A stretch of 7,253 bases of DNA from Verrucomicrobiia bacterium (GCA_030424825.1 JAUHWE010000229.1:1-7253), one strand, 5' to 3'. Positions 1 to 6,283 are shown, counted from the first letter of the stretch. Notes: generated by a model from the letters alone, not told the origin. A program made the numbers and translations.

Positions 1-455
1 TTCCCTTGGCTGCGATCTACAAGCACCGCGATTCCCGCCACTTTCCCACCATTCTCTCTCACGATATCGACGGCTTCCTGAGCTCTTCCTCCCCGCGTGA
101 TTACGTCTTCGACGATTAGGATGGGCTCGTCAGGACTAATCTTGAATCCTCGTCTGAGGACGAGGCGGTCATCCTCCTTTTCCACGAAAATGTACCGGGC
201 ATTGAACTGCCTAGCGACTTCCTGCCCTACCACGAGCCCGCCCATCGCCGGCGCCAGCACGGTCTTGAACGCCAGTCCTTCCAGCTTGGGTTTAAGTAAC
301 TCGATAAGCCGGGTAACTTCGGCCATATGCTGGCACACTTGGGCGCATTGAAAAAAGTGTTCGCTCCGCAGTCCGGAGCGTAAAATGAAGTGCCCTTGCA
401 GGAGGGCGCCGGTAGAGCGAAAAATATCTAGGACCTCGTCGTTTGTAGTCTGCAT
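1..455 (-). CDS. pyrE: Orotate phosphoribosyltransferase, C-terminus cut by window edge
   Basis: Cytoplasmic enzyme of de novo pyrimidine synthesis that joins orotate to PRPP to give orotidine 5'-phosphate. I translated the minus strand from the ATG at 455-453. The frame is open through 151 codons to base 1, so the C-terminus is missing. Seen directly: the N-terminal family block with G21-H22-F23 and S27-G28 followed by a C37-A38 segment; the A70-M71-G72-G73 loop; and the PRPP-binding signature around residues 112-123 (ILIVEDVITRGG), with the acidic pair E116-D117. The usual motif reads TGG where this one has R121-G122-G123. The purine/pyrimidine transferase fold continues to residue 150. The start is chosen because the family-typical N-terminus begins within a few residues of it. 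The upstream bases GGACGGGAA are only weakly Shine-Dalgarno-like. The next gene points the other way, so pyrE heads a leftward unit. Family assignment is near certain. Confidence 0.94.
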   Translation of the reverse strand, partial: MQTTNDEVLDIFRSTGALLQGHFILRSGLRSEHFFQCAQVCQHMAEVTRLIELLKPKLEGLAFKTVLAPAMGGLVVGQEVARQFNARYIFVEKEDDRLVLRRGFKISPDEPILIVEDVITRGGRAQEAVDIVRENGGKVAGIAVLVDRSQG

Positions 456-629
456 TTCCCGTCCAAATTGCCAGCCCCACAGAAAGAATCCAGTAAATTG
501 TGCCCAGAGGATCTCCTCTATCTCGGAACCATCCCATTTTCTCAGGTACTAAACGATCTAGTCGATTAATACTTAGACGCATTCGAGAGGGGCTCGGTCC
601 CTGTCGCATGGAGAAATCAAACGATACGA

Positions 630-992
630 GTGGATCAAGAAACGACAGGACTGGCAGGTGGATGGCTCTGGGGAGCGCTTTGGGTCGCCTACGCCTATTT
701 TTACGGTCGCTACTTTGGACATGTCGCCCGACGTTTGAAACCGGATTTGGATTCGGTCAGTCTACCAGGATCGAGAGAACGGCTGACGGGCAAGCAAATG
801 TGGTGTTACCGGTTCGCTGCTTTTATGCTCATTCCGACATTTCTAGAGTCCATTCGAAGCAGTTTCTTTACCAGCAGTATCATTTCAGTTCTTCCTTGCT
901 TGTTCGGAATATGGGTCATGCACGCAGTCTGGCGTGAAGTTCTCCATTCAAAGGTTCCCGTTTCTAGGTACGTTAACCGTCAGCGACGCTAG
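630..992 (+). CDS. Small hypothetical membrane protein, start uncertain
   Basis: I do not recognise a family. From the GTG at 630 the product is 120 residues. Visible features are an aromatic-rich hydrophobic segment at about 12-30 (many W, Y, F), a charged linker at about 31-57 (two arginines, several acidic residues), hydrophobic segments at about 58-73 and 81-101, and a basic tail (R113, R117, R119, R120). This suggests a small inner-membrane protein with two or three membrane passes. GTG is the only usable start after the in-frame TAA at 567-569. The nearest purine-rich stretch (GGAGA at 610-614) lies about 15 bases upstream, which is farther than usual. The same frame is open on both sides of that TAA, so the gene may be a truncated copy of a longer one. 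It ends 12 bases before the stop of the convergent gene. Coding status is moderately supported; function is unknown. Confidence 0.5.
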   Translation: MDQETTGLAGGWLWGALWVAYAYFYGRYFGHVARRLKPDLDSVSLPGSRERLTGKQMWCYRFAAFMLIPTFLESIRSSFFTSSIISVLPCLFGIWVMHAVWREVLHSKVPVSRYVNRQRR

Positions 993-1004
993 CACCGCAA
1001 GGAG

Positions 1005-1703
1005 TCATTCTACGGGACTCATTCCCAATCGTAATTGTTTTTTAAAAACAACTACTTGCATCTCTACGAATTCATCGGAAACGTTAGCCCGAAGGCGCAT
1101 GCTGTTTTCTTTTGAATACTTCTTGAAAAACAAGTCGAGCGCTTTGTCCTCGATCGTTCTCAGTTCGATACGGTCCGCTTTGCCAAGGAACTCGAATATG
1201 AACTCCATCCCGCCTGCATGGGGAGACATCTCTATTTGCATCGCTTCAAGATCCCGACAAAAACTTGCGATCTGAAGAAAATCCTCCGCGAGATCCAAGA
1301 GCTTAAGCGTCGCCTTTTCGTCTGCGTTCTCCTCTATCTGGGAAGGCTTAAGACGATTTTTCATTTCGTAAGGCAATTTGATCTCCTGCATGCGTTCGAA
1401 GGCCCATTTTTTGATCGCATGGGGACAAGAGGCTTTCTCCAAAATGCCCAAGTCTACATATTGAAGGTGTACCGCATTGTGCCTTACAAGGTCTTCTCCT
1501 AAAGTCGCGACTTCCGTTGGGAGTTCCTCTATCGATTTGAGTTCACAGGAAAGCACGGCCAAGGATTGACCAATTGCCGATGAGTTCCCGGATGGCTCAT
1601 GACTCAGCAATTGACCTTTGCTCGAAGAGCCAAGAGTCAATTTAGCCCCTGGTTTTTCTGGATTTTCTTGTGAAGAATTCGAATTCATAGCGGTACAAAC
1701 CAC
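1005..1703 (-). CDS. Hypothetical protein, 232 residues, soluble
   Basis: No family recognised. The first 50 or so residues are rich in S, N, G, K and Q and look disordered. From about residue 55 the protein becomes mixed, mostly helical and charged, with no signal peptide or membrane segment. A compact C-terminal region (about 130-232) contains a helix-like LLDLAEDFLQIASF stretch, an H-A-G-G turn, and alternating strand-like segments ending near the C-terminus. The start is taken at GTG (1703-1701). An AGGA at about ten bases upstream supports it, whereas the ATG at 1688 (residue 6) has no ribosome-binding sequence; the two differ by only five residues. A consensus TATAAT lies about 77 bases upstream on the same strand. 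Its stop is 12 bases from the convergent membrane-protein gene. A sensitive profile search of residues 55-232 would be the informative test. Confidence 0.72.
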   Translation of the reverse strand: MVCTAMNSNSSQENPEKPGAKLTLGSSSKGQLLSHEPSGNSSAIGQSLAVLSCELKSIEELPTEVATLGEDLVRHNAVHLQYVDLGILEKASCPHAIKKWAFERMQEIKLPYEMKNRLKPSQIEENADEKATLKLLDLAEDFLQIASFCRDLEAMQIEMSPHAGGMEFIFEFLGKADRIELRTIEDKALDLFFKKYSKENSMRLRANVSDEFVEMQVVVFKKQLRLGMSPVE

Positions 1704-1779
1704 GCCGTGGATATCCTAGTAGCAATTCTACGAATACGCTTTTAGCTGATGCACTTCCTTTTCTATTTTTATCGCCACT

Positions 1780-1785
1780 ATTATA
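1780..1785 (-). promoter_or_regulatory. Candidate -10 box for the 1005-1703 gene
   Basis: Read on the minus strand this is a perfect TATAAT, preceded by GGG. It lies about 77 bases upstream of the GTG start at 1703, which would give a leader of roughly 70 bases. No convincing TTGACA-like -35 box occurs at 16-18 bases spacing, so the assignment rests on the -10 hexamer and its location. Confidence 0.4.
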
Positions 1786-1850
1786 CCCTGTTTTAGCCTA
1801 AAATTGATAGTAGCCAGTCACTTTTTCTGACTTAAATAGACGATTTATCT

Positions 1851-1919
1851 CCTTATTCCTAAGGGATAATGAAGAATACTGCCTATCCAACTAGATGCCT
1901 TATACTATTCCCTAAGGAT
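1851..1919. promoter_or_regulatory. Two related palindromes, possible tandem operator
   Basis: Copy 1 (1851-1864) reads CCTTATTCCTAAGG, with arms CCTTA and TAAGG around TTCC; a wider imperfect palindrome covers 1853-1869. Copy 2 (1898-1917) has the same arms, CCTTA and TAAGG, around ten bases that include TATTCCC. The copies are about 50 bases apart centre to centre. A TATACT hexamer (1901-1906), usable as a -10 element, lies inside copy 2. Shared arms in a promoter region suggest a protein-binding site. Binding is inference. Confidence 0.3.
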
Positions 1920-2037
1920 TGCCCGGCTGAGACGATTGAACCCTTCGGCAGGGGGCTTAGATATTTCTAACAAAGCCTCCTGAATCCTTGCTTGGAAAAA
2001 GCCGGGAAACCGCCATTTTTCTGTATCCGGCAAAATG

Positions 2038-2047
2038 TATATAAAAT
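2038..2047 (+). promoter_or_regulatory. AT-rich element, weak -10 candidate for the oxidoreductase gene
   Basis: TATATAAAAT lies about 87 bases before the ATG at 2134 and includes TATAAA at 2040-2045. The expected -35 position holds only a T-rich run without a good match, so this is a weak promoter call. Confidence 0.22.
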
Positions 2048-2133
2048 GCCATTGAAATGGGGAGCGGGCTCTGATCCCTTTCTTTCCTTGTTTTATTTGA
2101 TCAGCGGAAACCAAAACTTAACCCCTTTGAACT

Positions 2134-3213
2134 ATGACAACTGCATCTGATGGCATGACTTACAATCCTGGCGGGCTCAGCAAACCGGTGGTTGAGCCAG
2201 GCGCTTTCATGTTCGCTGCCACCGCCCTCGATCATGCCCACATTGACGGAATGACCACCGCATTGGAGAGCGCAGGAGCTCAACTGAAGTACGTTTTCGA
2301 TCCAGATGCCAATAAGGCGAAATCATTTCAGGCGAAATTTCCTCACGCCCAAGTGGCGGAAAGCCTGGAGGTGATCCTCGACGACCCAGAGATTCGGTGC
2401 GTAGCGGCGGCAGCCATCCCGAGCCAACGATGCGAGCTAGGGCTTAAGGTCATGGATGCCGGTAAGGACTACTTCACCGACAAGAGCCCATTTACGACCT
2501 TGGAGCAGCTTGGGTTGGCGCGCAAGAAGGTGAAAGAGACCGGGCGAAAGTACATGGTTTACTACAGCGAGAGACTGCACAACGCACCGACCTACTATGC
2601 AGGAGAACTCGCTCGCTCTGGAGCCATTGGAGACATTTTGCAGGTGCTGGTAATGGCTCCCCATCGGTTGAGTAAGGAAAACCGGCCGGACTGGTTTTTC
2701 GAAAAGAAGTTCTACGGTGGAATCCTGACCGATATCGGCAGTCATCAGTTTGAGCAGTTCCTGCACTTCACCGGGGCTACGGATGCGACCTTGAACTTTT
2801 CCCGGGTGGAAAATTTCAGCAATCCGGTCAAGCCAGGCCTTGAGGATTTCGGTGAGACATCGATGACCATGAATACGGGGGCATCCTGCTATTGCCGTAT
2901 CGACTGGTTCACTCCAGACGCCGCACGGTCCTGGGGCGATGGCCGGTTGTTTGTTCTCGGTACGGAAGGCTATATCGAAGCCAGAAAGTATCTGGATATC
3001 GGACGTCCGGAAAACGGGCCTTCCGTACTATTCGTCAACAACGAGGAAGAGAAAGAAATCCGTTTTGATGGACCGCAGCATTTCCCGTTTTTTGGCGACC
3101 TGATTCTTGACATGGTTAATCGCACCGAGAACGCGATGACCCAAGAGCACGCTTTCAAAGCGACCGAAATATCGTTGAAGGCTCAGGAAATGGCAGACGC
3201 GGCCAGAGCTTGA
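2134..3213 (+). CDS. Gfo/Idh/MocA family NAD(P)-dependent oxidoreductase
   Basis: Predicted soluble sugar or sugar-derivative dehydrogenase of 359 residues, a normal length for the family, with an N-terminal Rossmann domain (about 24-145) and a C-terminal substrate domain (about 146-359). Seen: the first strand and turn (FAATALDHAHIDG, 27-39), D56-P57-D58 at the end of the second strand, the lysine motif T115-D116-K117-S118-P119 where most relatives have an E/D-K-P motif, and the D200-x-G202-x-H204 motif of the active site. The usual GxGxxG is replaced by a His-containing loop, a variant known in a subgroup of this family. The substrate cannot be read from sequence. Two starts are possible: ATG 2134 or ATG 2155. 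The second gives the MTYNP beginning that I associate with close relatives. Neither has a Shine-Dalgarno sequence. The gene stands alone, with a hairpin just after its stop. Confidence 0.94.
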   Translation: MTTASDGMTYNPGGLSKPVVEPGAFMFAATALDHAHIDGMTTALESAGAQLKYVFDPDANKAKSFQAKFPHAQVAESLEVILDDPEIRCVAAAAIPSQRCELGLKVMDAGKDYFTDKSPFTTLEQLGLARKKVKETGRKYMVYYSERLHNAPTYYAGELARSGAIGDILQVLVMAPHRLSKENRPDWFFEKKFYGGILTDIGSHQFEQFLHFTGATDATLNFSRVENFSNPVKPGLEDFGETSMTMNTGASCYCRIDWFTPDAARSWGDGRLFVLGTEGYIEARKYLDIGRPENGPSVLFVNNEEEKEIRFDGPQHFPFFGDLILDMVNRTENAMTQEHAFKATEISLKAQEMADAARA

Positions 3214-3224
3214 ACTCGACTTAC

Positions 3225-3248
3225 GGTCAAGGATGCCAGTCCTTGACC
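3225..3248 (+). terminator. Perfect hairpin after the oxidoreductase gene
   Basis: GGTCAAGGA (3225-3233) and TCCTTGACC (3240-3248) form a perfect 9-bp stem with a 6-base loop, starting 12 bases after the oxidoreductase stop. Only two T residues follow, so it lacks a proper U-tract. It may be a weak or factor-assisted terminator, or a 3' end-protecting stem. Confidence 0.55.
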
Positions 3249-3379
3249 TTGCCTTGGGATATGCAACCTCCTCGAAGCCACGCTTTTCCATTGAGTTCTC
3301 GTTCGAGTTTAGAATGATTAAATCATACCCTAAACGTCACCCTTTCCGGACTTTCGGAAGCCATTCAAACCCTCCCACA

Positions 3380-4705
3380 ATGTTCTCCTCCCGTCGATAC
3401 CTCCTGCTTGGCGCGCTCTTGATGCCTATACTTTCCCCTTCACTCGCCTCGGGCCAAGGCCTTAGTTCGATAGATACGGGGGACACCGCCTGGATCCTGA
3501 CGTCCAGCGCATTGGTACTTTTCATGACGATTCCTGGATTGGCCCTTTTTTATGCCGGCTTGGTCCGAGGACGGAATGTGCTTTCCGTCTTGATGCACTG
3601 TTTTGCGCTGACCGCTCTCATGAGCGTGATCTGGTTAGTGGCTGGTTACAGCATGGCGTTTTCCACCAGCGGAATGGAAGAGGGGAAGGTCGGATGGAAC
3701 GCGTTTGTCGGAGGTTTCGACAAATTTCTCCTAAGTGGCGTGAAAGCGGATTCCGAATGGGGCACTATTCCGGAACCGCTTTTCGCGATGTTTCAAATGA
3801 CCTTCTTCGTGATCACCCCAGCCCTGATGGTGGGGGCGTTCGCGGAGCGAATGAAATTCTCCGCCATGCTATGGTTTTGCGGCCTGTGGGGAGTTTTAGT
3901 CTATCTTCCGGTCTGTCACATGATTTGGGGTGGCTCAGGCGGTTACTTGGCCGATATGGGAGTCATCGATTTCGCGGGCGGACTGGTGGTGCATATCACT
4001 GCGGGAGCAGGTGCGCTGCTCGCCTGTATCATGGTGGGAAAACGGAGGGACTACCCGAAAGGCCAGATTCTCCCTCACAATTTGGCGATGACCGTAACGG
4101 GAGCAGGCATGCTTTGGGTAGGCTGGTTCGGATTCAACGGAGGCAGCGCGCTTGGAGCGAATGGAGATGCCGCCATGGCGATCCTAGTGACGCATATCTC
4201 TGCCTCATGCGCGACGCTTGGCTGGATGGCTATTGAATGGGTGAAGAACGGCAAGCCCAGTGTTTTAGGGGCTGCAACTGGATCAATTGCGGGACTCGCC
4301 GCCATCACACCCGCTAGCGGATCCGTCGGTCCTTTGGGGGCTGTGGTCATTGGCACTTGCTCCACTTTACTTTGCTATTGGATGTGTACCACAATTAAGA
4401 GCAAGTTCCAGTACGACGACTCGCTTGACGTTTTTGGCGTACACGGTGTCGGTGGCTTTGTCGGAACACTTCTGGTCGCTGTATTTGGAGCGCCTGCCCT
4501 TGGTGGAAAGATTGAAGGACTGGAGATCGGGAAGCAGCTCGGCGTGCAAGCGTACGCCATTGTGCTCGTCGGTGTATTCACATTGGTTGTCAGCTACATC
4601 ATCCTGAAGGGAATTCAATCTACGATAGGACTGAAAGTCGAAGAGCAGGACGAAGTCGCTGGTCTGGATTTAAGCTCGCATGGAGAAACTGGATACAACG
4701 AGTAG
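3380..4705 (+). CDS. amt: Ammonium transporter, Amt/MEP/Rh family
   Basis: Inner-membrane channel that conducts ammonium inward for assimilation, expected to work as a trimer. The product is 441 residues. A signal peptide is visible (R5-R6, hydrophobic core about 8-23, likely cleavage near A23-S24-G25), as in Escherichia coli AmtB, followed by about eleven hydrophobic segments. Diagnostic motifs: the family signature D197-F-A-G-G with pore histidine H205; W249-F-G-F-N; and D350-x-F-G-x-H355-G-x-G-G carrying the second pore histidine. The C-terminal tail (about 420-441: EEQDE, G428-L-D and SHGE) has the conserved form that in AmtB takes part in gating and PII binding. The ATG at 3380 is preferred because it begins the signal peptide; an ATG at 3314 would add 22 polar residues. 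There is no Shine-Dalgarno sequence. Its last 26 bases overlap the glutaredoxin-like gene. No glnK follows, unlike the common amt-glnK arrangement. Confidence 0.97.
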   Translation: MFSSRRYLLLGALLMPILSPSLASGQGLSSIDTGDTAWILTSSALVLFMTIPGLALFYAGLVRGRNVLSVLMHCFALTALMSVIWLVAGYSMAFSTSGMEEGKVGWNAFVGGFDKFLLSGVKADSEWGTIPEPLFAMFQMTFFVITPALMVGAFAERMKFSAMLWFCGLWGVLVYLPVCHMIWGGSGGYLADMGVIDFAGGLVVHITAGAGALLACIMVGKRRDYPKGQILPHNLAMTVTGAGMLWVGWFGFNGGSALGANGDAAMAILVTHISASCATLGWMAIEWVKNGKPSVLGAATGSIAGLAAITPASGSVGPLGAVVIGTCSTLLCYWMCTTIKSKFQYDDSLDVFGVHGVGGFVGTLLVAVFGAPALGGKIEGLEIGKQLGVQAYAIVLVGVFTLVVSYIILKGIQSTIGLKVEEQDEVAGLDLSSHGETGYNE

Positions 4706-5012
4706 TTTTACTCCAGAAAAGCAACGCGACGTTGAATTGTTCGGAAGCCTGTTTTGCCCCTACACGAAGCAGGCCACTCGATTCCTTGACGAAAAGGGCA
4801 TCGCGTACGTCTACAAGGAGGTTCCCATGATTTTCGGATGGAAACTGCCCCTCAAGACTTTTTGGGAAATGAAGCGTCGTTCCGACGGGAAGACAACCGT
4901 ACCGCAAATATTCATTTCTGGAGAGTACTATGGGGACGAGGAGCGTCTTTTTGCCGACGACCGGGATGGCAGGCTTGACGCCGCGCTACGTGGAGAATCC
5001 TTTGCGGAATAA
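4680..5012 (+). CDS. Glutaredoxin-like protein, single-cysteine CPYT motif
   Basis: Small cytosolic thioredoxin-fold protein of 110 residues. Core features: strand V18-E-L-F, then the active-site motif C26-P27-Y28-T29, the cis-proline motif T73-V74-P75-Q76 with strand I77-F-I, and a final helix with L99-D-A-A-L. Compared with E. coli Grx3 the region between the cysteine and the cis-proline is about seven residues longer (it includes F52-G-W-K), the second active-site cysteine is threonine, and the G-G-C-D-D glutathione-binding segment reads Y84-G-D-E-E. It should therefore act by a monothiol mechanism, if it is a redox enzyme at all. The ATG at 4680 lies 26 bases inside the amt gene in another frame, and no later start precedes the fold, so translation is probably coupled to amt. 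The stop lies 17 bases from the hairpin shared with glnII. Fold assignment is strong; the substrate is unknown. Confidence 0.9.
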   Translation: MEKLDTTSSFTPEKQRDVELFGSLFCPYTKQATRFLDEKGIAYVYKEVPMIFGWKLPLKTFWEMKRRSDGKTTVPQIFISGEYYGDEERLFADDRDGRLDAALRGESFAE

Positions 5013-5023
5013 GCTCATCGTAC

Positions 5024-5054
5024 AAAAAAACGACGCCGCTAGTAGCGACGCCGT
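5024..5054 (-). terminator. Intrinsic terminator of the glutamine synthetase gene
   Basis: Read leftward, a 10-bp stem (arms 5054-5045 and 5039-5030, 5-base loop TACTA) is followed by seven T residues. Two positions are G-U pairs in the leftward transcript but A-C mismatches in the rightward one, so the structure favours termination of glnII. CGTACA at 5019-5024 and TGTACG at 5070-5075 can add an outer 6-bp stem. It also separates the convergent amt/glutaredoxin unit from glnII. Confidence 0.85.
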
Positions 5055-5081
5055 TGAATAAAATGATTCTGTACGTTTACC

Positions 5082-6095
5082 TTAAGTGGTAGGCACTTCT
5101 GAAATCGTTTTCAGAACGCGAGAGCAGATTTGGTAGGGATCGCCTTGAGAATTTGGACGGCGGTCTTCCAGGTAGCCCTGGTACTTGTCGCCCGCAACAA
5201 AACTGTGCGGTACGCGGATCGAAGCCCCACGGTCGGCAATTCCCCAAGAGAATTTGTCGATCGACTGGGTTTCATGGAGTCCCGTCAGGCGCATGTGGTT
5301 GTCTGGACCGTAGGCGGCAATGTGCTCGTCTTTGTTTTTCTCAAAGGCATCCATAAGTGCGAGGAAGTAGTCCTTGCCACCGACTTCACGCAAAAACTTG
5401 GTCGAGAAATTACAGTGCATGCCTGAACCATTCCAGTCTCCCGAAAAAGGCTTACAGTGATATTCTACACTCACTTCGTACTTCTCGCATAGTCGATCCA
5501 ATAAGTAACGCGCTACCCAAATATCGTCTGCGCAGTTTTTGGATCCCTTGGCGAAGACCTGAAACTCCCACTGGCCTTTGGCCACTTCGGCGTTGATGCC
5601 CTCGTGGTTGATTCCAGCAGCGAGACACAATTCTAGATGCTCATCAACAATTTCGCGGGCGAGGCTGCCTACCGCTTTGTATCCAGCGCCACAGTAGTAC
5701 TCTCCTTGCGGATCGGGATATCCAGAATCAGGCCAACCGAGTGGACGTCCGTCTTCAAAAAGGAAGTACTCTTGCTCAAGACCGAACCAAGCGTCTTCAT
5801 CATCGAGAATAGTCGCGCGGTGGTTGCTCGGATGTGGATCGCCATTGGGAAGCATGACCTCACACATTACGATGAAGGCGTTGTTGCGCCCAGCATCTGG
5901 ATAGAGTTTGACGGGTTTGAGCATGCAGTCGGAATCACTACCGTCCGCCTGCTGCGTCGAGCTGCCGTCGAATCCCCACATCGGGCAATCGTCGATAGAC
6001 TTAGGCGCTTCGGCAGCGATCTTAGTCTTTCCGCGTAAATTAGGAACGGGCGTGTAGCCATCTAACCATATGTATTCGAGCTTGTATTTAGCCAT
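5082..6095 (-). CDS. glnII: Glutamine synthetase type II (GSII, eukaryote-like)
   Basis: Cytoplasmic ATP-dependent ligase joining ammonia to glutamate to give glutamine. Its 337 residues match the short GSII class, not the roughly 470-residue bacterial GSI. An N-terminal beta-grasp domain (to about residue 100) carries W40-G-F-D43-G-S-S-T. The catalytic domain shows E108-Q-E110, the glutamate pair around N168-A-E170 and W176-E177, the N222-G-S-G-M-H227 motif, R294, and Y308-L-E310-D-R312-R313-P near the end. All expected metal and substrate positions appear present. The start is the ATG at 6095 (MAKYKLEYIWLDG), which matches the family N-terminus; the frame is open 40 codons further up to 6215, but that part looks non-homologous. 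No Shine-Dalgarno is visible, only an A-rich leader. There is no adenylylation-type regulatory loop, as expected for GSII. It converges on the ammonium transporter, consistent with ammonium assimilation, and diverges from the kinase/phosphatase pair. Confidence 0.97.
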   Translation of the reverse strand: MAKYKLEYIWLDGYTPVPNLRGKTKIAAEAPKSIDDCPMWGFDGSSTQQADGSDSDCMLKPVKLYPDAGRNNAFIVMCEVMLPNGDPHPSNHRATILDDEDAWFGLEQEYFLFEDGRPLGWPDSGYPDPQGEYYCGAGYKAVGSLAREIVDEHLELCLAAGINHEGINAEVAKGQWEFQVFAKGSKNCADDIWVARYLLDRLCEKYEVSVEYHCKPFSGDWNGSGMHCNFSTKFLREVGGKDYFLALMDAFEKNKDEHIAAYGPDNHMRLTGLHETQSIDKFSWGIADRGASIRVPHSFVAGDKYQGYLEDRRPNSQGDPYQICSRVLKTISEVPTT

Positions 6096-6228
6096 AATTG
6101 TTGTCGTTACTTTTGAGGGTTTGATTGTCCTGAATGTGTTTAACGACCTCCAGGAGCAGGTTGCCAAAGTGGAACAGGCTACGAAAGGAGCAAAAGATGC
6201 GCCGACATTCAACAAATTTTCGAACTAA
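6070..6228 (+). CDS. Possible small membrane protein inside the divergent region
   Basis: A 52-codon frame opposite the glnII leader. It begins at an ATG that overlaps the first 26 bases of glnII on the other strand. Translation gives one strongly hydrophobic segment (about residues 5-24: leucine, isoleucine, valine and phenylalanine rich) followed by a polar, helix-prone tail with D26, E29, K33, E35, K39, K42, D43, then TAA. The tail shows purine-first codons, typical of real coding sequence. Against it: no ribosome-binding sequence, and overlap with the region that must hold the glnII promoter. Shorter starts at TTG 6121 or GTG 6136 are possible. It may equally be chance. Confidence 0.25.
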   Translation: MYSSLYLAIIVVVTFEGLIVLNVFNDLQEQVAKVEQATKGAKDAPTFNKFSN

Positions 6229-6243
6229 TTGATATTTTATGAA

Positions 6244-6275
6244 AATCGCTCAATTTCACTCTTCCAATCGCTCAA
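6244..6275. repeat. Ten-base direct repeat, 22-base period
   Basis: AATCGCTCAA occurs exactly at 6244-6253 and again at 6266-6275, so the two copies start 22 bases apart, close to two turns of the helix. They lie directly upstream of the kinase start and in the glnII promoter region; on the minus strand each begins TTGAGC, similar to a -35 box. A dimeric regulator binding both copies is plausible but unproven. Confidence 0.4.
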
Positions 6276-6283
6276 AATAGATC

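Larger units (their letters stand above)
1704..2133. other. Intergenic region between divergent genes, no supported CDS
   Basis: This 430-base stretch separates the leftward hypothetical gene from the rightward oxidoreductase. The left half (to about 1920) is clearly AT-rich and holds a minus-strand TATAAT and two related palindromes. The right half has mixed composition, with a small CCCT/AGGG hairpin around 1941-1953 and a TATATAAAAT run at 2038-2047. No plausible protein or structured RNA gene was found on either strand; the longest frame (minus, 1905-2114) needs a TTG start and resembles nothing I know. The region most likely carries the promoters of both flanking genes plus a long 5' leader for the oxidoreductase. 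Confidence 0.6.

Noticed and set aside
292..609. 105-codon minus-strand frame
   Set aside because: It overlaps the start of pyrE in another phase; the pyrE frame has clear family motifs.
500..937. 145-codon plus-strand frame
   Set aside because: It overlaps the 630-992 frame, is rich in R, S and T without domain-like pattern, and lacks the hydrophobic segments that make the other frame look like a protein.
1925..1960. Possible TPP riboswitch, from GGCTGAGA and ACCCTT
   Set aside because: The other conserved TPP-box parts (the ACCTGATC-like segment and the GG-TAAT-CC part) are missing in the right order.
1905..2114. 69-codon minus-strand frame
   Set aside because: It needs a TTG start, sits in a promoter region, has no ribosome-binding sequence and matches no family I know.
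3233..3379. N-terminal extension of the ammonium transporter
   Set aside because: It would place about 49 mostly polar residues before a clear signal peptide and would run through the hairpin after the oxidoreductase gene.
3694..4236. 180-codon plus-strand frame inside amt
   Set aside because: It is an out-of-phase shadow of amt, arginine-rich and without domain-like pattern.
6150..6180. Possible sigma-54 promoter for glnII (TTGGCA on the minus strand)
   Set aside because: The required GC does not fall at the -12 position relative to the GG, so the spacing rule fails.
6096..6215. 40-codon N-terminal extension of glutamine synthetase
   Set aside because: The GSII family begins at the MAKYKLEYIW position; the extension has no family-like content and its bases must hold the promoter.
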